Made by a program: the position numbers and the translations under genes
Shown here: positions 29,401-35,069 of the stretch, in pieces
How positions within the stretch are numbered: the first letter of the stretch is position 1
How the letters are laid out: every line of letters starts with the position of its first letter
From: Methanomassiliicoccales archaeon
GTDB lineage: Archaea; Thermoplasmatota; Thermoplasmata; Methanomassiliicoccales; UBA472
Assembly: GCA_016926075.1 (NCBI GenBank)
Contig: JAFGPG010000068.1
Coordinates: forward strand, 1 to 35,069
DNA length: 35,069 bases
Direction: 5' to 3'
Notes under the pieces: model-generated
The model's input: only the letters and a program-made list of their open reading frames with translations
The model's database searches: none
Told to the model about the DNA's origin: nothing

Positions 29401-29972
29401 CCACCGGCAACTCCTCGATCACCGACACCGTGAAGCTGGACGCCGACATATCCCCCTTCTACGAGCTCTCCTTGACCTATGTGAGCGCCCAGGGGACGGA
29501 CGGTAGCGACTATCAGTACCGTGTGAAGGTGAAGAACCAAGGCAACGTCGAGGACACCTGCACGGTGACGGTGGGGAACGGACCCGTCTTGAACGACCTC
29601 GGCTGGGAGGTCAAGCTGGTGGACGGGACGCTCCTGAGCGATTCCCTGAACCTCACGGTAACCGCCTCCGGCAGCATGGATTTCATCGTCTCCCTGACCC
29701 CGCTGCGACAGAACCCCAGCCCCACGGTCACCGTTCAACTGGTGGCGGTATCCCAGAACGATGAGGCGGCCATGGCCACCCTGGACCTGACACCCGAGTT
29801 CGCAGGCCTCATGATCAGCGGCGGTGTGGCGGTCAGCGGTCCAGGGGTGTCCTATAGCGCTCCGGCCATGGGCATGGACACCGTGGTCCTGCTGGGGGCG
29901 GCACTGGCCCTGATGGTGGTGGTGCTCGTCCTCTCCGTACAGAAGGGGGTGTTCTCACGAAGAAGGCGCTGA
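23481..29972 (+). CDS. aglB: Giant AglB/STT3 oligosaccharyltransferase with a multi-domain extracellular extension
   Basis: This 2163-residue membrane protein should move a lipid-linked glycan to Asn of N-X-S/T sequons outside the cell. After a ~36-residue cytosolic tail come multiple membrane helices and the catalytic GGSDSYYHMR. A second acidic motif SNADHDAM and, in the external domain, WWDYGF (residues 601-606) follow, the hallmark of STT3/AglB. From about residue 925 to 1880 there is a string of repeated beta-sandwich domains of carboxypeptidase-regulatory/SdrD-B type. One contains a perfect EF-hand-like loop DQDGDGAISSGE (1377-1388). An Ig-like part with NTGNAPDTLRLSATATGW follows, then a final helix (about 2132-2155) and RRRR. 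The ORF-track start at 23118 lies over pyrF. The next gene overlaps its stop. Confidence 0.9.
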   Translation: MATKKEGVSRPTDRQRSSSLSDLSRALKGSWIGRNWRTALLLVMLVFLALFVRSYFGFSTSVDNGYLVSGGSDSYYHMRVIDHAVGTGEHLVWDDMLNYPLGMRNPRPPLYDWSVAVFAMFLSSISGLVITDAVGLSLVFSTAVWGALTVIPVYMLGKAAFGRKAGLLGAFIFALMAGHIERTVLSNADHDAMVLFFVVFSFYFLLRSLQSVQGSRWVARWGDPKAIGSGLKGYLGTNHVSLIYAALGGISVAAVAMIWTGYTYLLIIILVYLIVQLFVDRFRNADSMGVLFTIITLFGVAFLVMAPMYVSLSLVNTWFDTPLFLFIVATLGGLLFVVTRDYPWTLVLPTLAIITLGALAALSVLSPGLFESIVTGQGYLVKSKLYSTISEAQAPGFSSLAMSFGMVTFWLSLMGVGWAAYKIPKNISPYFIFVVVWVGISIYMASSAARFVFNAAPAFAVSAGWILAIIIDTLRFDEMLHSMRTDHGGLLKTLRHSVKIRHVLGIVFVVLMIMVPNVWYAMDAGIPSTSKADFDGQIYMVMPEFLRPDDYDLQNGTLWYLGAFAYGMSLPNTYWPAAWEWFSQQDSDALTPTDRPAFLSWWDYGFEAIQQGGHPAVADNFQNGYQFAGTFLMTQTEEGAIAMLIVRCMEARADYDSEALYSLMGSYGVDSVRLKDIMTHPTDYVEEVRDNPDVYGEYDDELSSGNAKYAAAREVLSRIGKGELTSLYHEVREITGQDIGYVAIDNRLFPFTATSYNIFYAPAKLSDQRVDGNNIPYDYYQIYAVDYYGEQIPLDEVTSSDFIVDYEIVYTEAFYDTMLYRTFMGYGPSDVGETEQGLPGISGSLQSLPSMQGWNMSNFRMVYRTAYYNPYPSSEVSNHSDAWRAISYQEGIELYGKINSGEVIGTVDLSSSGLYSGVVFLQYYDGAIIEGTALSDSGDPMANIWVTVLDDYGIPHQVVRTDADGRYSILAPFGETTVVFSYGDLDERLLYGTELYSTTLDITYDQAMRVEEDANKDGQMDYMVDLDVTITAGTLEGMVYVDNDGNGKYSASNDEVLVGATVIFENQTSGHHLEAVSTEDGYQLTGVPPISGDLSVRYDGHIFGEAQVTAVVDSTVTTDLGYEPAKVEGNVTLEDGSPANGVSVILLDQSSGEMLEEVTDASGAFVFSDLLPGDYTLQTPDGTVLLDPQVRLEEGDSLVRDLVLYHSMRITGLVSYDGEPITNAMVGVNGELGTKWVRSDTRGRYTVVVPKGQVSLYATATVEGEEVVQLHMVQATDDATIDLLLEPGMVLNGLVSSGTSISNGATVTIESRTSEAVLTAVSNGSGGFRAVLPEGLYSIYAQDGSRSYWNDIYLGSTVSVGIDLLDSVKVSGTAWYDQDGDGAISSGERLSGVQVSIRDQEGRALSSSTGPDGAYSFLLIAGRSYTLQAVKYGYEGLSETLGSMVTDTTLDLNMQATERLVSGSISSGMGGITIQFTARSGSAMDAVAVTAIDGSFSVTLSPGDYLVHVNQNVTPGDASVQYQSSAPMELTVDIGSDVTGLELEMVQRVLVTGTISPSGSAIMVFDGPEHEEISAGSIYSVYLQKGNYSLYVRVDNSSLRSADLSRVLISGPTVLDVAADTARQVMVRASMTGVGESGVIISIREGDACYNLTSSSSMNFISVYLAPGSYSASIEHHDTAVIDGVNRYVVYRGEISFEMGSMAQNVLIPTTRELDNATVQGWVLASGAPVPATLRFMPQSETAMECTVEAASGNYSVSLAPGNYSVYALSADSGQAFLGELSVDGPVDLQNDLVLSAALRLTGVTFAGDFGVQAQVTVAGEGALDLISGADGRYEIYLPAGTYLLQAETQLTEAGLSVTYSGENGVELQDVTSRGIFMEKEVVRSVDITWDSAQKATIGAGETAVYTIRVSNTGNAPDTLRLSATATGWTVTFSQTEVALDFGSGVSSQIVTVHLTPSESVLVSHTAVTVRVSSTGNSSITDTVKLDADISPFYELSLTYVSAQGTDGSDYQYRVKVKNQGNVEDTCTVTVGNGPVLNDLGWEVKLVDGTLLSDSLNLTVTASGSMDFIVSLTPLRQNPSPTVTVQLVAVSQNDEAAMATLDLTPEFAGLMISGGVAVSGPGVSYSAPAMGMDTVVLLGAALALMVVVLVLSVQKGVFSRRRR

Positions 29973-30748
29973 TGTGGGCATTGCTCGTCTGTCTATTGCT
30001 GTCCGCCCTTCCGGCCACCGCCGCGGGGGACGGTTACGATCCTCTGCATGCACAGCTGGAAGGCCCCCTGGTGGTCACCACGGGCAGCGTGACCCAGTAC
30101 AAGTTGAGCATGGTGGGGGGACCGGCGGAGGCCGGGGTGGGCAACTATTCGTACAACGCGGATTTCGCCGGTACCGGCAGCACCTACGGCTCGTACTTCG
30201 TCCCGGGCAGCGCGGAGCCCACCTCCAGCGGGGTGTTCTACATCAACCTGACCGCGCCGTCCGAAGCGCAGACCCTCACCATCTGGATCAACTGCACCTC
30301 CACCGGCTCCACGGAGAGCATGGCCCTCCCGCTGGTGTACAAGGTGGAGGTGGTGGAGCCCATCGTGTTCCATGCCACCATCGTCAACACCGGCGACGTG
30401 GCGGTGAGCGGTGTCCCCCTGGCCCTGTACATATTGAAGGAAGGGCAGTGGTCGGAGGTGCACAGCACCTCATTGGACCTGGCGGCCGGGCAGTCCTATG
30501 ACTTCCTTTACAATTGGACGGCCTTGGACCTGGAATCGGGCCAATACAAGGTGCGCATGCTCCTGGACCCCAGCAACGCCATCGTGACCTTCGAGGGCGG
30601 CGCGACGGTCTACGAGACGACCATCTACTATGACGTCCCCGGTTACGGAGGGGTCAACACCCTGCTCTGGGTGCTGGTCATCGCCCTGGGGCTGGTGGCG
30701 TTCCTCCTCTGGAGGCGCCCCAAGGCCAAGGGCAGGAAGAGGCGCTGA
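29972..30748 (+). CDS. Secreted, membrane-anchored CARDB-like protein
   Basis: This 258-residue protein has an N-terminal signal peptide (MWALLVCLLLSALPATAAG), two beta-rich regions and a C-terminal helix LLWVLVIALGLVAFLLW, followed by RRPKAKGRKRR. It should sit outside the membrane with a short basic cytosolic tail. The second region (HATIVNTGDVAVSGVPLALYIL...WTALDLESGQYKVRMLLDP) looks like the CARDB/adhesion-type fold. Four N-X-S/T sequons (NYS, NLT, NCT, NWT) make it a potential substrate of the oligosaccharyltransferase. ATG 29972 overlaps the stop of that gene by one base, implying coexpression. The preceding in-frame codons encode TKKAL, which would suit a signal peptide, but no standard start is there. 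I do not recognise the specific family. Confidence 0.75.
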   Translation: MWALLVCLLLSALPATAAGDGYDPLHAQLEGPLVVTTGSVTQYKLSMVGGPAEAGVGNYSYNADFAGTGSTYGSYFVPGSAEPTSSGVFYINLTAPSEAQTLTIWINCTSTGSTESMALPLVYKVEVVEPIVFHATIVNTGDVAVSGVPLALYILKEGQWSEVHSTSLDLAAGQSYDFLYNWTALDLESGQYKVRMLLDPSNAIVTFEGGATVYETTIYYDVPGYGGVNTLLWVLVIALGLVAFLLWRRPKAKGRKRR

Positions 30749-30751
30749 GAC

Positions 30752-31369
30752 TCACAACCTTCTCTCCAGCTCGGCCAGACGGGTCCGCAGCCTTTCCCCG
30801 GAGACCGCCAAGGAAACGTCCCCCCTGGTCTTCTCCAGGACCGATCGGGCGATGTCCTGCTTGCGACGGATGGAGACCATGGCGTCCGGGTAGTCGAACC
30901 CCATGATCACCAGGAAGAGCTCCTCCATGATGTCCAGGTACCCCTCCGCGGCCGGCGTGTCCCCCCGGCGCAGGGATTCAAGCGCGAAGCGCCTCAGCTC
31001 GCCGATGGTATCGGCCATGCCCATGAGGTAGGAGGCCTCCGGCATGCCCAGGTACTCCGGGTCCGGCAGCTCCTGCCCGTGCACGATGGCATTGAGGATG
31101 GCCGCCTCGGCCACCTCCTGCAGGGCGTCCTGGACGATGCCCGAATGCCAGATGTCCAGGTGCTCCGAGAGCACGCTCCTCAGACGGTGCGCCTCGTCGA
31201 TGGCCTCGACAAGAAGGGCCTCGCCGTCCTGACCCTTGTGCATGCCGTGCACCACCGTGCCGGACATGCGGATGATGGCCCGGGAGGACTTGATGGCTAT
31301 CTCCCGCACGGTGTCCTTCTCCTCCAAGGACACCTGTATCCTCTGGGCGATCTCCCCCAGGTTCTGCAT
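30752..31369 (-). CDS. Translin-family protein (predicted nucleic-acid binding)
   Basis: This 205-residue, almost entirely helical protein belongs to the translin family, whose members bind single-stranded RNA/DNA. Family traits are EKDTVREIAIKSSRAIIRMSG near the N-terminus, MGMADTIGELRRFALESLRRGD in the middle, and EGYLDIMEELFLVIMGFDYPDAMVSIRRKQDIARSVLEKTRGDV. The ORF-track start at 31630 runs over purD; ATG 31369 gives MQNLGEIAQRI. It lies about 25 bp after a TATA-like CATATAG (minus strand), so the mRNA may be leaderless. Its stop is three bases from the convergent secreted-protein gene. The archaeal function is not established. Confidence 0.87.
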   Translation of the reverse strand: MQNLGEIAQRIQVSLEEKDTVREIAIKSSRAIIRMSGTVVHGMHKGQDGEALLVEAIDEAHRLRSVLSEHLDIWHSGIVQDALQEVAEAAILNAIVHGQELPDPEYLGMPEASYLMGMADTIGELRRFALESLRRGDTPAAEGYLDIMEELFLVIMGFDYPDAMVSIRRKQDIARSVLEKTRGDVSLAVSGERLRTRLAELERRL

Positions 31370-31389
31370 GATAGGGCATTGGGGCAGGG

Positions 31390-31398
31390 CTATATGAA
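31390..31398 (-). promoter_or_regulatory. TATA-like element for the translin gene
   Basis: Minus-strand TTCATATAG is centred about 25 bp before ATG 31369. It sits in the 34-bp gap after purD, so translin probably has its own leaderless transcript. Confidence 0.5.
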
Positions 31399-31403
31399 AA
31401 CGC

Positions 31404-32726
31404 TCATCCGCGGACCTGGCGCATGTGCTCCACCCTCCGGCGCAGCAGCTCCCCCCGGCCGATGTCGTGGCGCACGAACACGTCGCCCTTGACGTGGGCA
31501 AGGCCGGCCTCGCACACCTCCTCCGCCCGCTCGATGGTCTCCGCCACCCCCACCACGCCCAGGGAACGGGAGGTGGTGGTGTAAACCTTCCCCTCCCTCT
31601 CGTCCACCGCCGCGTAGTACACGGTGGCACCGGCTTTCACTATGGCTCCTTCGTCCACGTTAATGGGGGTTCCGGCCTGGGGCTTGGTGCCGTAGCCGGC
31701 GGGCACCACGTACTTGCATACGGTGGCCTGCGGTTGGAAGGGGACAGGAGGCCCGAGACGGCCCTCGGCCATGGCCTGACAGAGGCCCAGGAAACCGTTC
31801 TCCAGCAGGGTCAGCACGTTCATGGCCTCCGGGTCCCCGAAGCGGGCGTTGAACTCGATGACCTTGGGGCCGTCCCTGGTCAGCATGAACTGTCCGTAGA
31901 GGATACCACGGTAGGGGGTGCCCTCCTCGCGCAGGGCCAGCACGGCGCGTCGCATGATGTCCTCCGCCGTATCTTTATCCTCATTACCCAGGAAGGGAAG
32001 GAGGTGGTCGGCATCGGAGTAGGAGCCCATGCCCCCGGTGTTAGGGCCGACGTCCCCCTCATATGCCCGCTTATGGTCCTGGACCAGGGGCATGCCCATC
32101 ACGTCACGCCCGTCGCAGAAGGCCTGCAGGGTGAACTCCTCCCCCACCAGTCGCTCCTCTAGCACCACACCCGCGCCGCCGATGCGCTTGTCCAGCACCT
32201 CCTTGACGTAATCGAGCACCTCATTCTTTCCTTGAAGATGCTCCCCCTCCACCTTGACCCCCTTGCCCCCGGTGAGCCCCTCGGGCTTGACCACCAGCTG
32301 CCCAGGGAAATCGTTCACGAAGGTGCGCGCCGTCTCTAGGTCACGGAAGGTGTCGAACTCAATGTTCCCAGGCACCCCGTGCTTCCTCATCAGTCGGCGG
32401 GCGAACCTCTTGGAGGTCTCCAGGCGGGCCGCGGCCTGCGACGGGCCCACGCATCCTATCCCCCTCTTCACCAGCTGGTCGGACAGCCCCGCCTCCAGGG
32501 GCGCCTCGGGCCCCACCACCGCCAGCTCCGCTCCGCACTGCACCGCGAACTCCACGACCTGGGGCACGTCGGTCTCCGAAAGAAGGCGTAAGGCCTTCGC
32601 CCCACGTGCGATGCCCGGGTTGAGGTTCTTCATGACCGAGTAGACCTCGGCCCCGTCCCTGAGCAAGGCCTCGACGATGGCGTGCTCCCGTCCGCCACCG
32701 CCCACCACCAGCACCTTGATGCTCAT
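31404..32726 (-). CDS. purD: Phosphoribosylamine-glycine ligase (GAR synthetase)
   Basis: This 440-residue ATP-grasp enzyme is the second step of purine synthesis, joining glycine to phosphoribosylamine. The N-terminal VLVVGGGGREHAI, ATP-grasp loop VVKPEGLTGGKGVKV, GPNTGGMGSYSDAD and metal-binding FNARFGDPEAMNVL are all present and the length is normal. The start ATG 32726 (MSIKVLVVGGGG) lies about 28 bp after a minus-strand TATA-like ATTTATTA (32751-32758), without a Shine-Dalgarno motif, so it is probably leaderless. It lies 44 bp downstream of hypB on the same strand but appears to have its own promoter. No other purine genes are adjacent. Confidence 0.97.
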   Translation of the reverse strand: MSIKVLVVGGGGREHAIVEALLRDGAEVYSVMKNLNPGIARGAKALRLLSETDVPQVVEFAVQCGAELAVVGPEAPLEAGLSDQLVKRGIGCVGPSQAAARLETSKRFARRLMRKHGVPGNIEFDTFRDLETARTFVNDFPGQLVVKPEGLTGGKGVKVEGEHLQGKNEVLDYVKEVLDKRIGGAGVVLEERLVGEEFTLQAFCDGRDVMGMPLVQDHKRAYEGDVGPNTGGMGSYSDADHLLPFLGNEDKDTAEDIMRRAVLALREEGTPYRGILYGQFMLTRDGPKVIEFNARFGDPEAMNVLTLLENGFLGLCQAMAEGRLGPPVPFQPQATVCKYVVPAGYGTKPQAGTPINVDEGAIVKAGATVYYAAVDEREGKVYTTTSRSLGVVGVAETIERAEEVCEAGLAHVKGDVFVRHDIGRGELLRRRVEHMRQVRG

Positions 32727-32750
32727 GGGGGCGGGGATGAACGGGAGCGC

Positions 32751-32758
32751 TAATAAAT
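32751..32758 (-). promoter_or_regulatory. TATA-like element for purD
   Basis: TAATAAAT on the plus strand (ATTTATTA on the minus) is 25-32 bp before the purD ATG, inside the purD-hypB gap. Confidence 0.5.
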
Positions 32759-32770
32759 GAATGGGGAAGA

Positions 32771-33439
32771 TCAGCTCAGAAGGAACTCGGCCAGCTCTTC
32801 CAACCCTTCGCCGGAGCGCACGCTGACCGGCAGCAGTTCCTTGCCCCCGGTGAGCCCGCGATAGTCCTCCCTCAACCGCCCCACGTCCACCTCCATGTAG
32901 GGTGCGAGGTCCATCTTGTTGAGCACGGCGAGGTCCGCCCCCTGGAAGATCATGGGGTGCTTGCGCACCATGTCGTCCCCCTCAGTTGCAGAGATGACCA
33001 CCAGGCGTCTGTCGGTGCCCAGAGGAAAGTCGGCAGGGCACACCAGGTTGCCCACGTTCTCCACGAAAAGGAAGTCGATCCCCGCCAGGTCGATGTCGTC
33101 CAGGGCATGGTCCAGAAGATGGGCGTCCAGATGGCATTCCTTACCGGTGCTGAGGTTGAAGGCCCTGACCCCCGCGGCCTGGAAGCGCTCGTAATCGTCC
33201 TGGCCGGCGACGTCCCCGGCGATGACCGCCACCCTCAGCCCCCTGTCCATTAGAAAGCGCGAGAGCCTGATGATGATGGCGGTCTTGCCAGCACCTGTGG
33301 TGCCCATGACGTCCACCGAGCGGACGCCGGAACCCTTCAACTTCTCGTGATTGTGCTCGGCCAGATGCCTGTTCTCGGCCAGCACGTCCGTCTCCATGCT
33401 GATATGGGTGATCTTGTGCACGGAGGCGGATTTTCTCAT
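32771..33439 (-). CDS. hypB: Hydrogenase/urease nickel-insertion GTPase HypB
   Basis: This 222-residue G3E-family GTPase passes nickel to [NiFe]-hydrogenase precursors with HypA. Visible are Walker A MGTTGAGKTAIII (about residues 45-57), the metal-site segment GKECHLDAHLLDHAL, the NVGNLVCPADFPLG motif with the second cysteine, ISATEGDD, and the base-binding NKMDLAPY. There is no histidine-rich N-terminal stretch. ATG 33439 is about 25 bp after a TATA-like element (33461-33468, minus strand). No hydrogenase or other hyp gene lies in the window, so partners are elsewhere. Its presence implies the organism makes a nickel-dependent hydrogenase (or urease). Confidence 0.95.
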   Translation of the reverse strand: MRKSASVHKITHISMETDVLAENRHLAEHNHEKLKGSGVRSVDVMGTTGAGKTAIIIRLSRFLMDRGLRVAVIAGDVAGQDDYERFQAAGVRAFNLSTGKECHLDAHLLDHALDDIDLAGIDFLFVENVGNLVCPADFPLGTDRRLVVISATEGDDMVRKHPMIFQGADLAVLNKMDLAPYMEVDVGRLREDYRGLTGGKELLPVSVRSGEGLEELAEFLLS

Positions 33440-33675
33440 CCTGGTTAATAAGTTTGCCTAATTATCCCAATAAAATTAGGGCAGTTTAACGCCGATACTT
33501 CGTATAGAGGTCAATATAGGGTATGGACAAGAAGCATTGGTGACAATTTATCGAATAACTATTAAGTAATGCCACACAAATACATTCGTTCAATCAAACC
33601 AGGGTCCCTTATGGTGGATGGGGTCCGTATGGGGGAATGCAATTGGACAATCCAAGTACTAATCAGAATGATATT
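33440..33675. promoter_or_regulatory. Divergent AT-rich spacer between hypB and the beta-helix surface gene
   Basis: It contains the minus-strand hypB TATA-like element (33461-33468) and AT-rich candidates for the plus-strand surface-protein gene (such as ATTTATCG near 33546). An in-frame ATG at 33637 could lengthen the downstream protein by 13 residues. No RNA or other gene was seen. Confidence 0.45.
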
Positions 33676-35069
33676 ATGAACACTGGCTTTGTCAAGAGGG
33701 CAGCCTTGTACCTCGGTATATTGGCCTTTGCTCTGGTTCTGCTCATGTTTTTGGGCGCAGGACAGGCCAGTGCGGAGGATGTCTCGGGTGATATCACCGT
33801 TGATACCACCTGGACGTCCGACAACACGTATAACGTGACCGGAGATGTGTATGTAAATACAGGTGTCACGCTGACGATCGAGAACAACGTCACCGTGATC
33901 TTCGAGAACGACTATAGTATAATAGTAGAAGGAGAACTGTTGGTGCAAGGGACCGCTGACAGCCCAGTGACCTTCACCTGGAACGAATCCACGATGAACT
34001 ATGGATGGATCGCGATGGCGTTCTTGGACGGCTCCTCGGGCTCAGTTGCATACGCCGACATCTCCCATGTGTTCGCAGGCATCTATTTGCAGAACGAGAG
34101 CATCCCGATCTCCAATGTGAACTTCAATGATACATATTATGGGATCATTGGAGAGTTCAACAGCTGGGGAGCGACGGTATCCCTGTCCTTCAACGACCTC
34201 TCTTTCTATGGGATAGGGGACGTTGTCATTGGGCTCTGGAACGACAACGGTAGCCTGGACGTCACCCTGGATAGTATATATGTCGACGCTTCATACATTT
34301 TCCTGGAACTTGGGGCATATACGCCAACGTTGACCGGCACCGTTGACCTGACTATGAGCGATGTTCATGTCAACGATACTTATTATGGCCTGGATATAGA
34401 GGCGGACGTTATCGGTAGCATCGATATCGCCGATACCGAGCTCACCAACATGTGGATGTCCGAATACGCGATCTGGCTGGAGAACGACCCCGGTGATATG
34501 GTGGTAGTGCTCTCCAATGCATACTTCGAGAACTGCTACGGTATCCTATACGCCAACAACCTGAACGGCAGTCTGGACGTGACGTTTGACAACGTGACCA
34601 CCGACAACACCTACCTGATAGCGGACCTCAGCGCCACGGCCTTCGGCGGGAACGGGAACGTGGACTTGACCATCACCGACTGCAGTTTCAACGATTCGGA
34701 TTATGGTATCTACGTGCAGGCGGACATGATCGGTAACATTCAGGTGTCCGACACCGAGTTCACCAACTTTTGGGGATGGGACTACCTGCTGTACCTCTAT
34801 GCAATCCAAGGTGACATCGTGATAGGTCTGGACAACGTGACCATGGACAGCATCGTACATGGATTGTTAGCCTACACCAACGGCAGCATCATGGCGACCT
34901 TCAACGAGTTCCACGTCAGCAATGGCGACTATTCATCAGACCTCTATGCGTCCTCTTCCGAGGGCACTGGGGTCCTGACCCTGACCGTCACCAACTCCAG
35001 CTTCTCCAACATGGGCGACTGTCTGTACACTTATTCATATGGAATAGGAGCCATTGAGATAGTCGACAC
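33676..35069 (+). CDS. Secreted right-handed beta-helix-like surface protein, N-terminal part (cut by window edge)
   Basis: This gene is missing from the ORF track because it runs off the right edge; I read 464 open codons. It begins with a signal peptide (MNTGFVKRAALYLGILAFALVLLMFLGAGQASA). A segment with the NTGVTLTIENNVTVIF...GELLVQGTADSPVTFTWN pattern follows, typical of parallel beta-helix surface proteins. A diverged repeat of about 106 residues comes next, for example DVHVNDTYYGLDIEADVIGSIDIADTELTN and DCSFNDSDYGIYVQADMIGNIQVSDTEFTN. There are many N-X-S/T sequons, so it is a likely glycoprotein. ATG 33637 is an alternative start. GC content is lower than in the neighbouring housekeeping genes. 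The function is unknown; a cell-surface or adhesive role is inferred. Confidence 0.8.
   Translation, partial: MNTGFVKRAALYLGILAFALVLLMFLGAGQASAEDVSGDITVDTTWTSDNTYNVTGDVYVNTGVTLTIENNVTVIFENDYSIIVEGELLVQGTADSPVTFTWNESTMNYGWIAMAFLDGSSGSVAYADISHVFAGIYLQNESIPISNVNFNDTYYGIIGEFNSWGATVSLSFNDLSFYGIGDVVIGLWNDNGSLDVTLDSIYVDASYIFLELGAYTPTLTGTVDLTMSDVHVNDTYYGLDIEADVIGSIDIADTELTNMWMSEYAIWLENDPGDMVVVLSNAYFENCYGILYANNLNGSLDVTFDNVTTDNTYLIADLSATAFGGNGNVDLTITDCSFNDSDYGIYVQADMIGNIQVSDTEFTNFWGWDYLLYLYAIQGDIVIGLDNVTMDSIVHGLLAYTNGSIMATFNEFHVSNGDYSSDLYASSSEGTGVLTLTVTNSSFSNMGDCLYTYSYGIGAIEIVD

Overview
This window is archaeal DNA from a GC-rich genome. It encodes a TATA-binding protein, split RNA polymerase subunits A' and A'' with an unsplit B subunit, archaeal elongation factor 1-beta, the primase large subunit PriL, a translin-family protein, an AglB-type oligosaccharyltransferase and several FtsZ proteins. 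The unsplit RpoB, the gene content and the lone hydrogenase-maturation gene hypB would fit a Thermoplasmata-like euryarchaeon, for example something near Methanomassiliicoccales. That placement is inference and was not tested by phylogeny.

Layout. Positions 1-6008 form a cell-division neighbourhood: a partial ftsZ1-like gene (minus, running off the left edge), a small divergent XRE-type regulator, and a complete second ftsZ1-like gene (minus). A ~670-bp low-GC gap follows, then acylphosphatase, a TatD-like hydrolase coupled to tbp, and a cdrS-like ribbon-helix-helix gene directly upstream of ftsZ2. Positions 6009-12105 carry RNA modification, nucleotide, lipid and replication genes: a TrmJ/SpoU-type methyltransferase, truA, an AK6/Fap7-type kinase overlapping a CDP-alcohol phosphatidyltransferase, a radical SAM/HhH protein with priL, and a tiny zinc-ribbon gene with aEF1B. 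A tRNA-Lys(UUU) gene that appears to hold two non-canonical introns lies at 12438-12570. The transcription operon rpoH-rpoB-rpoA'-rpoA''-rpl30e-nusA fills 12683-21563, with overlapping or nearly touching gene ends.

From 21564 on come a radical SAM protein, pyrF, a 2163-residue AglB whose C-terminal half is a string of beta-sandwich domains, a small membrane-anchored secreted protein, translin, purD, hypB, and the start of a sequon-rich beta-helix-like surface protein that runs off the right edge.

Genome style. Convergent genes meet at or within a few bases of each other's stop codons (CTAG, TGATCA twice). Many first genes have a TATA-like element about 25-28 bp before the start codon, which suggests leaderless mRNAs. 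Downstream genes of operons tend to have Shine-Dalgarno motifs or ATGA/GTGA couplings. Several starts are GTG or TTG.

The items most worth a second look are the doubly interrupted tRNA-Lys with bulge-helix-bulge folds, the paired TGTCNGACA palindromes over the predicted cdrS-ftsZ2 start site, the three-FtsZ cluster with a 43-bp exact repeat between two paralogs, and the giant AglB fusion.
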